A DNA stretch of 64,000 nt from Nonomuraea montanisoli (GTDB lineage Bacteria; Actinomycetota; Actinomycetes; Streptosporangiales; Streptosporangiaceae). The position numbers were made by a program, and so were the translations under genes. Below are positions 44,206 to 54,851 of this stretch, piece after piece (within the stretch, counting starts at the first letter, position 1; each line of letters begins with the position of its first letter). The notes under the pieces were generated by a model that saw nothing but the letters and a program-made list of their open reading frames with translations, made no database searches and had not been told where the DNA came from. Location of the stretch: contig NZ_JABWGN010000004.1 in assembly GCF_013363975.1 (NCBI RefSeq), forward strand, positions 62,001 through 126,000, given 5' to 3'.

Positions 44206-44799
44206 AGAGCGCCCAGCGCGCCGCCGCTGCGGCGCGGTGGGTCCGGCGGCCCGCCGCGCCGCGGACACGCGCCGTCCGTAGGACCACGCCCCCACGAGGA
44301 GGGCGCTGCCGAGCCCCTCGAAGGCCAGCCCGCCGAAAAAGATCATCCAGTTCAGGCCCCCGCTGCTGGTGAAGGGCTCCATCGGCGCGACCGGCGCGAT
44401 CACCCCGGCCAGGCCGAGCGGCACCATGACCAGCAACACGACTCCGTACACCGCCAGGCACAGCCCCACCCCCCAGGCCGGGACCAGGGGCAGCAAGGCG
44501 GGCACCCGCCGCCCGGCCAGGAACAGGGTCCACCGCGGGAAGACCATCCCCCACCGGTGCACCAGCCCGAGAGCGAGAAACACCCCGAGCAGCGCCATCA
44601 GCACCGTCACATCGACGCCGACGGCGGCCAACGCCTGGTAGAAGGCGTCGCCACTCTCCTCGACCCCGCGCAACCAGGCCTCCCCGGCCACTCCGAGGGC
44701 GTCGCCGCCGAGAGTCCACACCGTCTTCACCCCCGCCCACGGCACCAGCCCGCACAGCAGCAGGCAAACCGCCACCCGAACCCGCAGTGAAGCAGCCAC
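44170..44799 (-). CDS. Integral membrane protein, unknown function
   Basis: A 209-residue protein with about five hydrophobic segments, e.g. VAVCLLLCGLVPWAGV, VLMALLGVFLALGLV, VGLCLAVYGVVLLVMVPLGLAG and MIFFGGLAFEGLGSALLVGAW. A polar Arg/Ala tail ends it. No family is recognised. The GTG at 44799 is preferred because GGAGGG lies just upstream. An ATG at 44835 also fits the frame. Confidence 0.7.
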   Translation of the reverse strand: MAASLRVRVAVCLLLCGLVPWAGVKTVWTLGGDALGVAGEAWLRGVEESGDAFYQALAAVGVDVTVLMALLGVFLALGLVHRWGMVFPRWTLFLAGRRVPALLPLVPAWGVGLCLAVYGVVLLVMVPLGLAGVIAPVAPMEPFTSSGGLNWMIFFGGLAFEGLGSALLVGAWSYGRRVSAARRAAGPTAPQRRRAGRSPGRSGAGTPAA

Positions 44800-44931
44800 A
44801 CGCCCTCCGAACGTCGAACACCCGTGGAACACCACAAGGCTTTCGTGGAGGGCGACGGCGCGCCTCCCTCATACGAGGGAACCCTGGTCACACCACGGGG
44901 TGAGGCCGTTCGCCTCGGCGTGTGGACCGCG

Positions 44932-45390
44932 TCAGCGGCCGGCGGGGTGGAAGTCGTAGGGCAGCGCGTCGTGGACGTAGTACACGCAGTCGGCCCCGGG
45001 GGCGCACTTGCCCCAGTGGACGGCCTTCGACGGGTAGGACAGGTAGTCGCCGGCGCCGACCCGGTAGGTCTTGTGGCCCTTCACGTGCCACAGCATGACC
45101 CCGGAGACGCCGACGACGCGTTCGGGGCTGGTGTGCCAGTGCGGGGAGAACGGCGTGCCGGCCTTGAGGGTGAACATCGCCTCCGAGGCGCCGGTCTTCG
45201 GGTCACCCTGGAGCTGGACGAACGTGCATCCCGCCAGGCCCTCGCAGGGCGAGCCGCCCTTGCCGTGGCGGTGGTGGACGACCTCGCCGGACGCCCGCGC
45301 GGGCCGTGACTGGGCGGACGAGCCGGGCGCCGCCACCGCCACGAGGGCCAGCGAGGCGGCCACGGTGACCGGCACGAGCTTCCTGAACAT
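44932..45390 (-). CDS. Secreted cupin domain protein
   Basis: A 152-residue protein. A signal peptide (about 1-27, ending APGSSAQS) is followed by one cupin barrel with the HWHTSPERVVGVSG metal motif and LSYPSKAVHWGKC. The structure suggests a metal-binding extracellular enzyme or sensor of unknown substrate. The second ATG (45390) is chosen since GGAAGGA sits about seven bases upstream, while it abuts the first (45396). Two matching palindromes overlap the promoter, see 45414-45460. Confidence 0.85.
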   Translation of the reverse strand: MFRKLVPVTVAASLALVAVAAPGSSAQSRPARASGEVVHHRHGKGGSPCEGLAGCTFVQLQGDPKTGASEAMFTLKAGTPFSPHWHTSPERVVGVSGVMLWHVKGHKTYRVGAGDYLSYPSKAVHWGKCAPGADCVYYVHDALPYDFHPAGR

Positions 45391-45413
45391 GACCATTCCT
45401 TCCCGTCGATAAT

Positions 45414-45468
45414 CGGACCGCAGTCCGTTTACGGCAGGAAGTTACCGGACCACAGTCCGGATAGTCAA
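45414..45468 (-). promoter_or_regulatory. Promoter with two CGGAC-N4-GTCCG operators
   Basis: On the minus strand TTGACT (45463-45468) and TAACTT (45439-45444) are separated by 18 bp. The spacer holds the palindrome CCGGAC-CACA-GTCCGG (45445-45460). A second copy, CGGAC-CGCA-GTCCG (45414-45427), lies between the -10 and the start codon. The design is typical of repression by a dimeric TetR-type protein whose gene is not in the immediate neighbourhood. Confidence 0.65.
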
Positions 45469-45473
45469 CCCGC

Positions 45474-46589
<1,116 letters not shown>

Positions 46590-46609
46590 CGGTCTTCTCC
46601 TCATCCAAA

Positions 46610-47464
46610 TCAGTACGGACCCCGGTAGGAGGCCCGGTGGGAGCCCGTCGTGCTCAGGGACGGCGTCCGGCCGTGCCCCACCTCGACCAGCAGCAGGCGC
46701 GCGGCCAGCTTGCGCAGCGTCCGCTCCTCGTCACGCGGCACGCCGCTGTCGGTGATCACCACGTCGTACGCGCTCACGTCGCGGTGACTGAAGGGCGCGT
46801 GCCGCCCGAACTTGGAGGAGTCGACGAGCAGCAGGTGTCCCTGGGCGGCGTCGAGCATCGCCTCCTTGACCGCGGCGTAGCCCTGGATCGGGTGGTAGAG
46901 GCGGCCGGCGGTGACCGCGACCGCCGACATGAGGGCGAGGTCGGCGCGGATGCGCTGCAGGGCGCGGGTCACCTCGGGCCCGGTCGTCGAGTCGAAGACG
47001 CCGTGGTAGTCGCCGCCGAGCAGGATCGCCTGGCTGTGCTCGGTGGCGGCGACGAGCCGGGCGATCCCCACGGAGTTGGTCACCACGGTGAAGCCGCCGC
47101 GCTCGTCGAGCCGCCGGGCCAGCGGGAACAGGGTGGTCGAGTCGTCCATGAGGATCACGCCCCGGCGCGGCAGCTCCCGCAGGGCGGCCTCGGCGATCGC
47201 CTCCTTCTCCGCCAGCCGCGTGCGCCTGCGCAGCTCGGGGGCGACCTCCATGGTCACGGCGGCGACGGCCGCCGCGCGGCCGCGGGACTTGCGCAGCAGC
47301 GCGCCGCTCGCCAGGGCGTCCAGGTCGCGGTGCATGGTCATGACGCTGACCCCGAACTCCTCCGCCAGCTCGGCGATGCCCATCTCCCCCTTCTCCGCCA
47401 CGCGGGCGAGCACCGCCCGCCTGCGCTCCTCCAGACCGGCGGTCGTGGTCCTGGCCCTGGCCAT
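46610..47464 (-). CDS. DeoR family regulator of the polyol cluster
   Basis: A 284-residue regulator. The DeoR winged helix (VLARVAEKGEMGIAELAEEFGVSVMTMHRDLDALASGALLRKSRG) is followed by a sugar-phosphate-sensing DeoRC domain with ILMDDSTTLFPLARRL, VVTNSVGIARLV and LLVDSSKFGR. It sits inside the polyol operon, four bases after the dehydrogenase gene, and likely controls it, perhaps with a ketose phosphate as effector. Confidence 0.93.
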   Translation of the reverse strand: MARARTTTAGLEERRRAVLARVAEKGEMGIAELAEEFGVSVMTMHRDLDALASGALLRKSRGRAAAVAAVTMEVAPELRRRTRLAEKEAIAEAALRELPRRGVILMDDSTTLFPLARRLDERGGFTVVTNSVGIARLVAATEHSQAILLGGDYHGVFDSTTGPEVTRALQRIRADLALMSAVAVTAGRLYHPIQGYAAVKEAMLDAAQGHLLLVDSSKFGRHAPFSHRDVSAYDVVITDSGVPRDEERTLRKLAARLLLVEVGHGRTPSLSTTGSHRASYRGPY

Positions 47465-47468
47465 GCGC

Positions 47469-48482
47469 TCACTCCTGCGGCCGGACCACAGCCTTGACCA
47501 GCTCGGGGTCGCGCGTGCCGGCCGTGAGCGCGTCCTCGACCCGGGCCAGCCCGAAGTGGCCGGTGACCAGGGCGTCCAGCTCGACGCGCCCGGCGGCGGC
47601 CAGCGCGATGGCGGCCGGCCAGGTGTTGGCGTAGCGGAAGGTGCCCGTCACCTCCAGCTCGCGCGTCTGCAGGGCCGTGAGGGGCAGCGGGATCTCGTCG
47701 CCGCCCATGCCGACGAGGACGACGCGCCCGGCCCGCGCCACCGCGCGGACGGCGTCGGCGGTCGCGGCCGGGTGGCCCGAGCATTCGAGCAGCGCGTCGG
47801 GCTCGAACGCGGCGTCGGCCAGGCTCTCCGCGCGCGCGTCCAGGATCGCGGTGGCGCCCAGCTCGCGGGCCCGGGCGAGCCGGGCCGGGTTGACGTCGGT
47901 GACCATGACCTCCGTGGCGCCGAAGGCGCGCGCCGCCTGCAGGCACAGCAGCCCGATCGGGCCGGCGCCGGTGACCAGGACGCGGGTGCCCGGGCCGACC
48001 CGCGCCTTGCGGCAGGCCCACACGCCCACCGACAGCGGCTCCATCAGCGCGGCGGCGTCGTCGGAGACGGTGTCCGGAACGGGGTGGGCGAACTCCTCGT
48101 GGACGGCGACGTACTCGGTGAACGCGCCGTCGATCGGCGGGGTGCCGAAGAAGCGCATGCCCGGGCACAGGTTGTAGCGGCCGGCCCGGCACTGCGCGCA
48201 GGTGAAGTCGGGCACGCCCGGCTCCAGCGAGACGCGCTGCCCGGTGCGGTGGCGGTCCGCGCCCGGCCCCGCCTCGACGACGATCCCGGCCGGCTCGTGG
48301 CCGAGCACCAGCGGCGCGCGCACGACGAAGTCGCCGATCCGCCCGTGCTCGTAGTAGTGCACGTCGGAGCCGCACGTGCCGACCGACGTGACCTGGACGA
48401 GCACCTCGCGGGGCCCCGGTTCGGGGCGGGGCCGGTCCTCCAGGAGGACCTTGCCCACTCCGTGCAGCACGGCCGCGCGCAT
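47469..48482 (-). CDS. Zinc-dependent polyol dehydrogenase (sorbitol/xylitol/iditol type)
   Basis: A 337-residue medium-chain dehydrogenase. The catalytic Zn site is TCGSDVHYYEHG with GHEPAG. The structural-Zn loop has only CAQC-x7-C, with Asp in place of the first Cys. The NAD-binding GAGPIG is present (LVTGAGPIGLLCL). It would oxidise a polyol to a ketose, e.g. xylitol to D-xylulose or sorbitol to fructose. It lies 9 bp after the permease gene. Confidence 0.92.
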   Translation of the reverse strand: MRAAVLHGVGKVLLEDRPRPEPGPREVLVQVTSVGTCGSDVHYYEHGRIGDFVVRAPLVLGHEPAGIVVEAGPGADRHRTGQRVSLEPGVPDFTCAQCRAGRYNLCPGMRFFGTPPIDGAFTEYVAVHEEFAHPVPDTVSDDAAALMEPLSVGVWACRKARVGPGTRVLVTGAGPIGLLCLQAARAFGATEVMVTDVNPARLARARELGATAILDARAESLADAAFEPDALLECSGHPAATADAVRAVARAGRVVLVGMGGDEIPLPLTALQTRELEVTGTFRYANTWPAAIALAAAGRVELDALVTGHFGLARVEDALTAGTRDPELVKAVVRPQE

Positions 48483-48491
48483 GGCCCGCTC

Positions 48492-49397
48492 CTACTCCCC
48501 GGTGACCGCGCCGAGCGTCAGGCCGGTGACCAGCCAGCGGCGCACGGCGAGCCCGGCGAGCATCATCGGCACGACCACGATCGTGCCGATCGCGGTGAGC
48601 TGGCCCCAGTCGACGCCCGTCTGGGTGACGAGCTGCGAGGCGGCGATGGGCAGCGTCTGGGAGTTCGGCCCGGAGAAGACGACGGCGAAGGCGTAGTCGT
48701 TCCAGGCGAAGACGAGGCACAGGATGAACGTGGTGACCAGGCCGGCCTTGGTGAGCGGCAGGATGACCGTCCAGAACGCCTGCCAGCGGGTGCAGCCGGC
48801 GACCAGCGCCGACTCCTCCAGCGACGGCGGCACCTCGGCGAAGAACGCGCTCATCAGCCAGATGGCGAACGGCAGGTTGAACGTCAGGTACGCCAGCACC
48901 AGCCCCGGGATCGTGTCGATGAGGTTGAGCCCGCGGAAGATGATGAACAGCGGCACCACGACCGCCGCGATGGGCGCCATGCGGGTCGAGATGATCCAGA
49001 AGGCCAGGTGTCTCTTGCCGCGCATCGCGGTGCGGGCCAGCCCGTACCCGGCGAGCGAGCCCAGGCAGACGGCGAGCACCGCGGAGATCCCGGCGGCCAG
49101 CACGCTGTGCCAGATGTAGGGCGTGAGGTTGTTCGGCCCGGAGAACAGGCCCCGGTAGTTGTCCAGGGTCGGCTGGAACAGCGCCTGGGGCGTGGCCGCG
49201 GTGACGTCGGTGCGGTTCTTGAACGACGACATCAGCATCCACACCAGCGGCACCAGCGTCCACAGCATGAACAGGGCGAGGATCACCCACACGGCCCAGC
49301 GGGTGCCGCGCCCGGTCTCCTCCAGCGGCGACTGCGGGGTGCCGCGCGGGGCGGCGCTCACCGGCGGGTGGCGCGGCACTGCTTCGGTGGCGCTCAT
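48492..49397 (-). CDS. ABC polyol permease, second subunit
   Basis: A 301-residue six-helix CUT1 permease. The EAA loop is SLEESALVAGCTRWQAFWTVILPLTKAGLVT. The ATG 49397 overlaps the previous gene's stop. With the first permease it forms the membrane channel of the polyol importer, similar in order to the smoEFGK sorbitol/mannitol system. Confidence 0.93.
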   Translation of the reverse strand: MSATEAVPRHPPVSAAPRGTPQSPLEETGRGTRWAVWVILALFMLWTLVPLVWMLMSSFKNRTDVTAATPQALFQPTLDNYRGLFSGPNNLTPYIWHSVLAAGISAVLAVCLGSLAGYGLARTAMRGKRHLAFWIISTRMAPIAAVVVPLFIIFRGLNLIDTIPGLVLAYLTFNLPFAIWLMSAFFAEVPPSLEESALVAGCTRWQAFWTVILPLTKAGLVTTFILCLVFAWNDYAFAVVFSGPNSQTLPIAASQLVTQTGVDWGQLTAIGTIVVVPMMLAGLAVRRWLVTGLTLGAVTGE

Positions 49398-50326
49398 CGG
49401 GTCAACCCCCTCACGTCCAGCAGCCGGACGAAGGTACGGGCGATGAAGATCGAGAAGGCCAGCATCGCCAGCCCGATGGCGGCGGCGTAGCCGAGGTCGA
49501 AGAAGCGGAACGCGGTCTCGTACAGCCGCACCGGGACGATCTTGGTGGCGTCGGCGGGGCCGCCGTTGGTGGTGACCCAGATGATGTCGAAGTACCGGAT
49601 CGCGTCCATGGAGCGGATGAGCAGCGCGACGAGCAGCACGTTGGAGATCGCCGGGAACACGATGTAGCGCAGCGTCATCCAGCCCGGGGCCCCGTCCACG
49701 GCGGCGGCCTCGCGCACCGACTGCGGCACGCTGGACAGGCCGGCGAGGGTGATCAGGGCGATCAGCGGGGTCCACTCCCACACGTCCATGAACACCACCG
49801 CGGCGAACGCGCTGATCGGGCTGCCCAGGATGTCGCCGCTGTAGCCGACCGAGCGCAGCACCCACGCGTACAGGCCGAAGGTCGAGTCGGTCAGATAGCG
49901 GCCCAGCAGGCCGACGATCGACGGCGCCACGAACATGGGCAGCAGCAGCAGGCCGAGCAGCAGATTGCGGCCGCGCAGCACCCGGTACAGGCACAGCGCG
50001 ACGGCCACGCCGAGGACCATCTCCAGGCCGACGGTCAGGACGAAGTAGACGATCGTCCGCAGCCACGACATCCACATGTCGGCGTCGGTGAAGAAGCGGG
50101 CCCAGTTGCGCAGGCCCACCAGGTCGAGGCTCACCCCGCCGAGCAGCCGGACGTGGGAGAAGCTCATGGCGATCAGGGCGAGGAACGGCACGATGGACAG
50201 CGCGGCCAGCAGGATCAGGCCGGGGGTCATCATCGCGCCCTCGAAGCCGATGCGCGGCTCCCGGGGCTTGGCGGTCTCGGGCCGGGCTCGTTCGAGCACC
50301 GGCGAGTGGTCGGCTGCGTGCGTCAT
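49394..50326 (-). CDS. ABC polyol permease, first subunit
   Basis: A 310-residue six-helix permease. The EAA loop is VREAAAVDGAPGWMTLRYIVFPAISNV. The ATG directly follows the TAG of the binding-protein gene with no gap. Confidence 0.93.
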   Translation of the reverse strand: MTHAADHSPVLERARPETAKPREPRIGFEGAMMTPGLILLAALSIVPFLALIAMSFSHVRLLGGVSLDLVGLRNWARFFTDADMWMSWLRTIVYFVLTVGLEMVLGVAVALCLYRVLRGRNLLLGLLLLPMFVAPSIVGLLGRYLTDSTFGLYAWVLRSVGYSGDILGSPISAFAAVVFMDVWEWTPLIALITLAGLSSVPQSVREAAAVDGAPGWMTLRYIVFPAISNVLLVALLIRSMDAIRYFDIIWVTTNGGPADATKIVPVRLYETAFRFFDLGYAAAIGLAMLAFSIFIARTFVRLLDVRGLTR

Positions 50327-51778
50327 CTAGGCCACCCACCCTCGGGCCACGATCTGGTCCACCCGCGCCTTGATCGTGCGCATCGCGTCCGGCGGCGTGG
50401 CCCCGCCGGTGAGCATGCGCGAGAGCTGGGTGAAGATCGCGGTGTTGCACTCGTTCCACATCGGGATCTTGGGCCGCAGACCGATCTTGTCGGGCTCCCA
50501 CGCCTGGCGGACCGCGGCGGCCGTGAGCATGTTGGGCATCGGCGAGGGCCGCTTCTCGGCGGCGCGCACCTCGGGCAGCTCGTACACGGAGGTGCGGGTG
50601 GGGGTGCCGCCGCCGGCCTTGCTCTTGAGGTTGGCGAGCTGCGTCTGGGGCGAGGTGGCCCAGACGATGAACAGCCAGGCGGCGCCGCGCTCGTGGGGCC
50701 GGGTATTGCCGCTGATGCCGACACCGGTGCCACCGTACATGTTGGCCGTGGCCACCGGCCCCCTGGGCAGCGGCGAGTAGCCGGTCTTGCCGGGCATCAC
50801 CTGCTCGTTGCTGGCGGCGAACTCGTGCCAGTTCGGGCACATCGCCAGCCGGCCGGCGCGGAACGCGGCGCCCACGCCGTCCCAGTCCCAGGTGGTGGAG
50901 GCGGGGTCGGCGATGGCCAGCAGCTTCTGGTAGAACTCGGCGCCGGCGATCGCTGCGTCGGAGTCGAGCCGGCAGGGCCCGGGGTCGCGCGAGCCGATCC
51001 GGCCGACCTCCTTGCCGTTGTCGAAGTAGGCGCCGCCGTAGGACCACAGCACGTTGCTGAAGTCGTTCATCAGCGAGTCGTGCTGGCGGGCCTGATGGCC
51101 GGTGCCGTACTTGACGTCCGAGCCGGCGTGCTTGTTGAACCAGTTCGCGATCCTGTAGTACTCGTCCCAGGTCCGCTCGCCGCTCGGGGTGGGGTCGAAG
51201 CCGAGGTCGTTGGCCATGCGGTCGTGGTACTTGTCGAACAGGTCGCGCCGGTACTGCCAGATCATCGTCGGGGCGTCGTAGGGCAGGGTGTAGTACGCGT
51301 TCGGGTCGACGAAGCGGCCGGCGGCGTCCATCTGGGCGGGGATGAAGTCCGCGATGCCGCCGGGCAGGTGGGGCAGGTTCGGGTCGGCCTGCATCGTGCG
51401 CAGGTCCACCAGTCCCCGCTGGTACGGGGCCAGCACCTGGTACGGGTCGGCGTAGATCACCTGGTACTGGGCGTGGCCGGAGGCCAGGTCCAGGGCCACC
51501 CGCTGGACGAGCGCGGTCAGCTCCAGGGTGACGATGTTGATGGTGATGCCGGTCAGGTCGGTGAACGGGCGCGTGTTGGCCGCGATGGCCGCGGTCGGAG
51601 CGGTGTTCTCCGAGATGAAGTTGAGGGTGGCGCCCTTGAACTGGCGCCACTGGTCCACGGTGACGACGTGGGGCGCGTCGGCCTGCGCTCCGCAGCCGGA
51701 GAGGGTGACCGCGGCTCCCGCGGCCAGCGCGCCGCGCAGGACGTCGCGCCTGCTGGGTCCGAGCGGGTTCCGGTCCAC
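50327..51778 (-). CDS. ABC polyol substrate-binding lipoprotein (Tat-type signal)
   Basis: A 483-residue binding protein. The start GTG 51778 is chosen because GGGAGG lies upstream and the N-terminus has SRRDVLRGALAAGAAVTLSGC, a twin-arginine plus lipobox signal. The frame extends to 51871 without similarity. Features include the typical YQVIYADPYQVLAPY and MIWQYRRDLFDKY segments. It is the first gene of the polyol operon, divergent from the xylulokinase gene. Confidence 0.92.
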   Translation of the reverse strand: MDRNPLGPSRRDVLRGALAAGAAVTLSGCGAQADAPHVVTVDQWRQFKGATLNFISENTAPTAAIAANTRPFTDLTGITINIVTLELTALVQRVALDLASGHAQYQVIYADPYQVLAPYQRGLVDLRTMQADPNLPHLPGGIADFIPAQMDAAGRFVDPNAYYTLPYDAPTMIWQYRRDLFDKYHDRMANDLGFDPTPSGERTWDEYYRIANWFNKHAGSDVKYGTGHQARQHDSLMNDFSNVLWSYGGAYFDNGKEVGRIGSRDPGPCRLDSDAAIAGAEFYQKLLAIADPASTTWDWDGVGAAFRAGRLAMCPNWHEFAASNEQVMPGKTGYSPLPRGPVATANMYGGTGVGISGNTRPHERGAAWLFIVWATSPQTQLANLKSKAGGGTPTRTSVYELPEVRAAEKRPSPMPNMLTAAAVRQAWEPDKIGLRPKIPMWNECNTAIFTQLSRMLTGGATPPDAMRTIKARVDQIVARGWVA

Positions 51779-51828
51779 TGTCCCCTCCCATGGTGCGACA
51801 GGTAAGGGCAATGAGGCCGGTTTATCTT

Positions 51829-51871
51829 GCATAAATGCCGATGTAAACGCATATGTGAGATTTTCTCGCAT
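51829..51871. promoter_or_regulatory. Three phased GCAT elements in AT-rich polyol promoter region
   Basis: GCAT starts at 51829, 51849 and 51868, i.e. 20 and 19 bp apart, about two helical turns. They sit in the AT-rich gap between the binding-protein and xylulokinase genes. The first is in GCATAAATGC. This is a likely operator array for the DeoR regulator. Confidence 0.5.
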
Positions 51872-51945
51872 TTAATATGAGATCTTTGCTTTTCGGGTGG
51901 GTTCTGGCCGGTCAGCGCCTCGTAGGCTCAGCGAGTGGGGCTGCC

Positions 51946-53349
51946 ATGACACTCGTCGCGGGCGTCGACTCGTCGACCCAGAACTGCAAGGTCGTGATCC
52001 GGGACGCCGACTCCGGCGCGCCGGTCCGCTCCGGCCGGGCCGGGCACCCGCCGGGCACGGAGGTGGATCCTGTGCGCTGGTGGGAGGCCATGCGCGCGGC
52101 TATCGCCCGCGCGGGCGGCCTCGACGGGGTCGCCGCGATCTCGGTCGCCGGCCAGCAGCACGGCCTCATCGCGCTCGACTCCGCCGGGCACGTGGTCCGG
52201 CCGGCGCTGATGTGGAACGACACGCGCTCGGCCGGCGCGGCGGGCGACCTCGTGCGCGAGGTGGGGGCGGAGGTCTACGCCAAGCGGACGGGCACGGTGC
52301 CCGTCGCCTCGTTCACCGCGGCCAAGCTGCGCTGGCTGCGCGACCACGAGCCGGGCAACGCCGCCAAGGTGGCCGCCGTGGCGCTGCCGCACGACTGGCT
52401 GACCTGGCGGCTGCGCGGCTTCGGCCCGGCCGGGGCCGGCCCGCTCGGCCCGGAGCTGGGCGAGCTGGTCACGGACCGGTCGGACGCGAGCGGCACGGCG
52501 TACTGGAGCCCGTTCACCGGGGCATACGACGAGGAGCTGCTGGAACTGGCCCTGGGACACCCGGCGGTGCTGCCGCGGGTGCTGGGGCCCGCCGAGCGGG
52601 CGGGCACGGTCGCCGGGACGCCGATCGCCGTCGGCCCGGGCGCCGGCGACAACGCCGCGGCGGCGCTCGGCCTCGACGCGGCCCGCGGCGACGTCGTCGT
52701 GTCCATCGGCACGAGCGGCACCGTCTTCGCGGTCACCGGCCATCCGACGCGGGACGAGACGGGCACCGTCGCCGGGTTCGCGGACGCCACCGGCCAGTTC
52801 CTGCCGCTGATCGCCACCCTGAACGCGGCCCGCGTCCTCGACGCGGTGGCGGGCCTGCTCGACGTCACCCACGAGGAGCTCGGCCTGCTCGCCCTCGACG
52901 CCCCTCCCGGCGCCGGCGGCGTGGTGCTCCAGCCGTACTTCGAAGGGGAGCGCACGCCGAACCTGCCCGACGCCACGGCCACGCTCTTCGGGCTGACGCT
53001 GGCGTCGGCGACCCGGCCGGCCCTGGCCCGCGCGGCCTTCGAGGGCATGCTGTGCGGGCTGGCCGACGGCCTCGACGCCATCCGCGGGCAGGGGGTGGAG
53101 GCCGACCGCGTGCTGCTCATCGGCGGGGCGGCGCAGAACGCCGCCGTGCAGCGGATCGCCGCCCAGACGTTCGAGCCGCCCGTGGTGGTGCCGAGGCCGG
53201 GCGAGTACGTGGCGGACGGGGCGGCCGCCCAGGCGGCCTGGGTGCTGGCGGAGGCGCGCCCGCGCTGGCCGCTGTCCGTCGCGGCCGAGCCGCCGCCCGA
53301 CCATCGGCCGGTCATCCGCCACCAGTACGCCCGGTATGCGGCCCTTTGA
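51946..53349 (+). CDS. xylB: Xylulokinase (FGGY family)
   Basis: A 467-residue sugar kinase. The N-terminal phosphate loop is [15 protein letters not shown], and the substrate region has [13 protein letters not shown] and MWNDTRS. The ATP lobe has [12 protein letters not shown] and [11 protein letters not shown]. It phosphorylates D-xylulose to D-xylulose 5-phosphate, which enters the pentose phosphate pathway. The ATG at 51946 matches the conserved N-terminus. It is divergent from the polyol importer and convergent (8-bp gap) with the mannitol-type dehydrogenase. Confidence 0.93.
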   Translation: MTLVAGVDSSTQNCKVVIRDADSGAPVRSGRAGHPPGTEVDPVRWWEAMRAAIARAGGLDGVAAISVAGQQHGLIALDSAGHVVRPALMWNDTRSAGAAGDLVREVGAEVYAKRTGTVPVASFTAAKLRWLRDHEPGNAAKVAAVALPHDWLTWRLRGFGPAGAGPLGPELGELVTDRSDASGTAYWSPFTGAYDEELLELALGHPAVLPRVLGPAERAGTVAGTPIAVGPGAGDNAAAALGLDAARGDVVVSIGTSGTVFAVTGHPTRDETGTVAGFADATGQFLPLIATLNAARVLDAVAGLLDVTHEELGLLALDAPPGAGGVVLQPYFEGERTPNLPDATATLFGLTLASATRPALARAAFEGMLCGLADGLDAIRGQGVEADRVLLIGGAAQNAAVQRIAAQTFEPPVVVPRPGEYVADGAAAQAAWVLAEARPRWPLSVAAEPPPDHRPVIRHQYARYAAL

Positions 53350-53357
53350 GGGCCTGG

Positions 53358-54851
53358 TTATGACACCTCGCCCCGCTCGGCGAGCTCCTCCACGGTGGCG
53401 CGGGCCCCGCGCGCGTGCAGCGACGCGAGCGCCCGCAGGTACGGCTCCACGAACCGCTTGTCGTCGGCCAGGTCGCCGAACAGCTCGCGGTTCTCGATGA
53501 AGGCCGTGGGCCGTTCGCGCTGGGTCCGGGCGATGGCCGTCAGCCGGTCGGCCAGCCGGTCCACGACCGTGATCGGCTCGCCCCGCTCGTCCACGCCCTC
53601 GGCGTAGCGGGCCCAGCTCGCGACCACGGCCGCCGCGCGGCCGACCGCGCCGCCCGCGGCCAGCCGCTCGCGCACGACGGGCAGCAGCCACTTCGGGATC
53701 CGGTCCGACGACTCGGCGCACAGCCGCGCGACCGTGTCGCGCACCTCGGGGTTGGAGAAGCGCTCGATGAGGGTGCGCTTGTAGGCGTCCAGGTCGACGC
53801 CGGGCACCGGACGCAGCGTGGGCGTGGCCTCGGCGTCCATGTAGCCGAGGAGGAACGCCGCGATCGCCGGCTCGCTCGCGGCCTCGTGGACGTACCGGTG
53901 GCCCATCAGGTGGCCGAAGTAGCACAGCGCCTGGTGCCCGGCGTTGAGCAGGCGCAGCTTCATCAGCTCGTACGGCTCCACGTCGGCGACGACCTGCACC
54001 CCGGCCTCCTCCAGCGGCGGCCGCCCGGCCGGGAAGCGGTCCTCCAGCGCCCACTGCGTGAACGGTTCGCAGACGACCGGCCAGGCGTCGCCCACTCCGA
54101 ACTGCCGCGCCACGCTCTCGCGGTCCTCGTCCGTGGTGACCGGGGTGATGCGGTCGACCATGGAGTTGGGGAAGGCGACCTCGTCCTCCATCCAGGCCGC
54201 GAGGGCGGGGTCGCGCAGCCGGGCGAACGCCGTGAACGTGCGGCGGGCCACGTCGCCGTTGCCCTGGATGTTGTCGCAGGACATGATCGTGAACGGCGGG
54301 ACCCCGCGCTCGCGGCGGCGCCGCAGGGCCTCGGTGACGAGCCCGAACACGGTGGCCGGGACCGCGCCGGGCGCGGCGTCCGCGCGGATGACGGGGTTGT
54401 CCCGGTCGAACTCGCCGGTGACGGGGTGGAAGTTGTAGCCGCCCTCGGTGACGGTGAGCGAGACGACGCGCACGGCCGGGCCGGCCATCCTCTCGATCAC
54501 CGCCTCCGGGTCGTCGGGGGCGAAGAGGTAGTCGATGATCGAGCCGATGACGCGGGCCTCGCGGGTGCCGTCCGGGTGCTTGAGCACGAGCGTGTAGAGC
54601 CCGTCCTGGGCGGTGAGGGCGTCGCGCATCCGCGCGTCCCCGGGCAGGACGCCGACGCCGCAGATCGCCCAGTCGTGCGCCAGACCGGCGTTCATCAGCC
54701 GGTCGAGGTACATCGCCTGGTGCGCGCGGTGGAACCCGCCCACGCCGAAGTGGACGATGCCGGCGGTGAGCACGGAGCGGTCGTAGCCCGGGACCGCGAC
54801 CTGCCGCGGCAGGCTCGCCAGCGTCCACTGTGTCAGTGCCGTCACGGTCAT
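53358..54851 (-). CDS. Mannitol/D-arabinitol dehydrogenase family protein
   Basis: A 497-residue polyol-specific long-chain dehydrogenase. The N-terminal NAD domain has IVHFGVGGFHRAHQAMYLD. The catalytic Lys lies in VEPYELMKLRLLNAGHQALCY, with the Asn and His of the same motif, and FPNSMVDRITPVT and VCEPFTQWALED are typical. It oxidises mannitol to fructose or D-arabinitol to D-xylulose. The neighbouring xylulokinase favours the latter. It has its own promoter; 94 bp of non-coding sequence separate it from the next start signals at 54951. Confidence 0.93.
   Translation of the reverse strand: MTVTALTQWTLASLPRQVAVPGYDRSVLTAGIVHFGVGGFHRAHQAMYLDRLMNAGLAHDWAICGVGVLPGDARMRDALTAQDGLYTLVLKHPDGTREARVIGSIIDYLFAPDDPEAVIERMAGPAVRVVSLTVTEGGYNFHPVTGEFDRDNPVIRADAAPGAVPATVFGLVTEALRRRRERGVPPFTIMSCDNIQGNGDVARRTFTAFARLRDPALAAWMEDEVAFPNSMVDRITPVTTDEDRESVARQFGVGDAWPVVCEPFTQWALEDRFPAGRPPLEEAGVQVVADVEPYELMKLRLLNAGHQALCYFGHLMGHRYVHEAASEPAIAAFLLGYMDAEATPTLRPVPGVDLDAYKRTLIERFSNPEVRDTVARLCAESSDRIPKWLLPVVRERLAAGGAVGRAAAVVASWARYAEGVDERGEPITVVDRLADRLTAIARTQRERPTAFIENRELFGDLADDKRFVEPYLRALASLHARGARATVEELAERGEVS

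Noticed and set aside
47338..51791. Long minus-strand frames of 650 and 1,099 codons through the polyol operon
   Set aside because: They cross true gene boundaries in the wrong frame. The ATGA-coupled ABC genes account for the same DNA with clear families.
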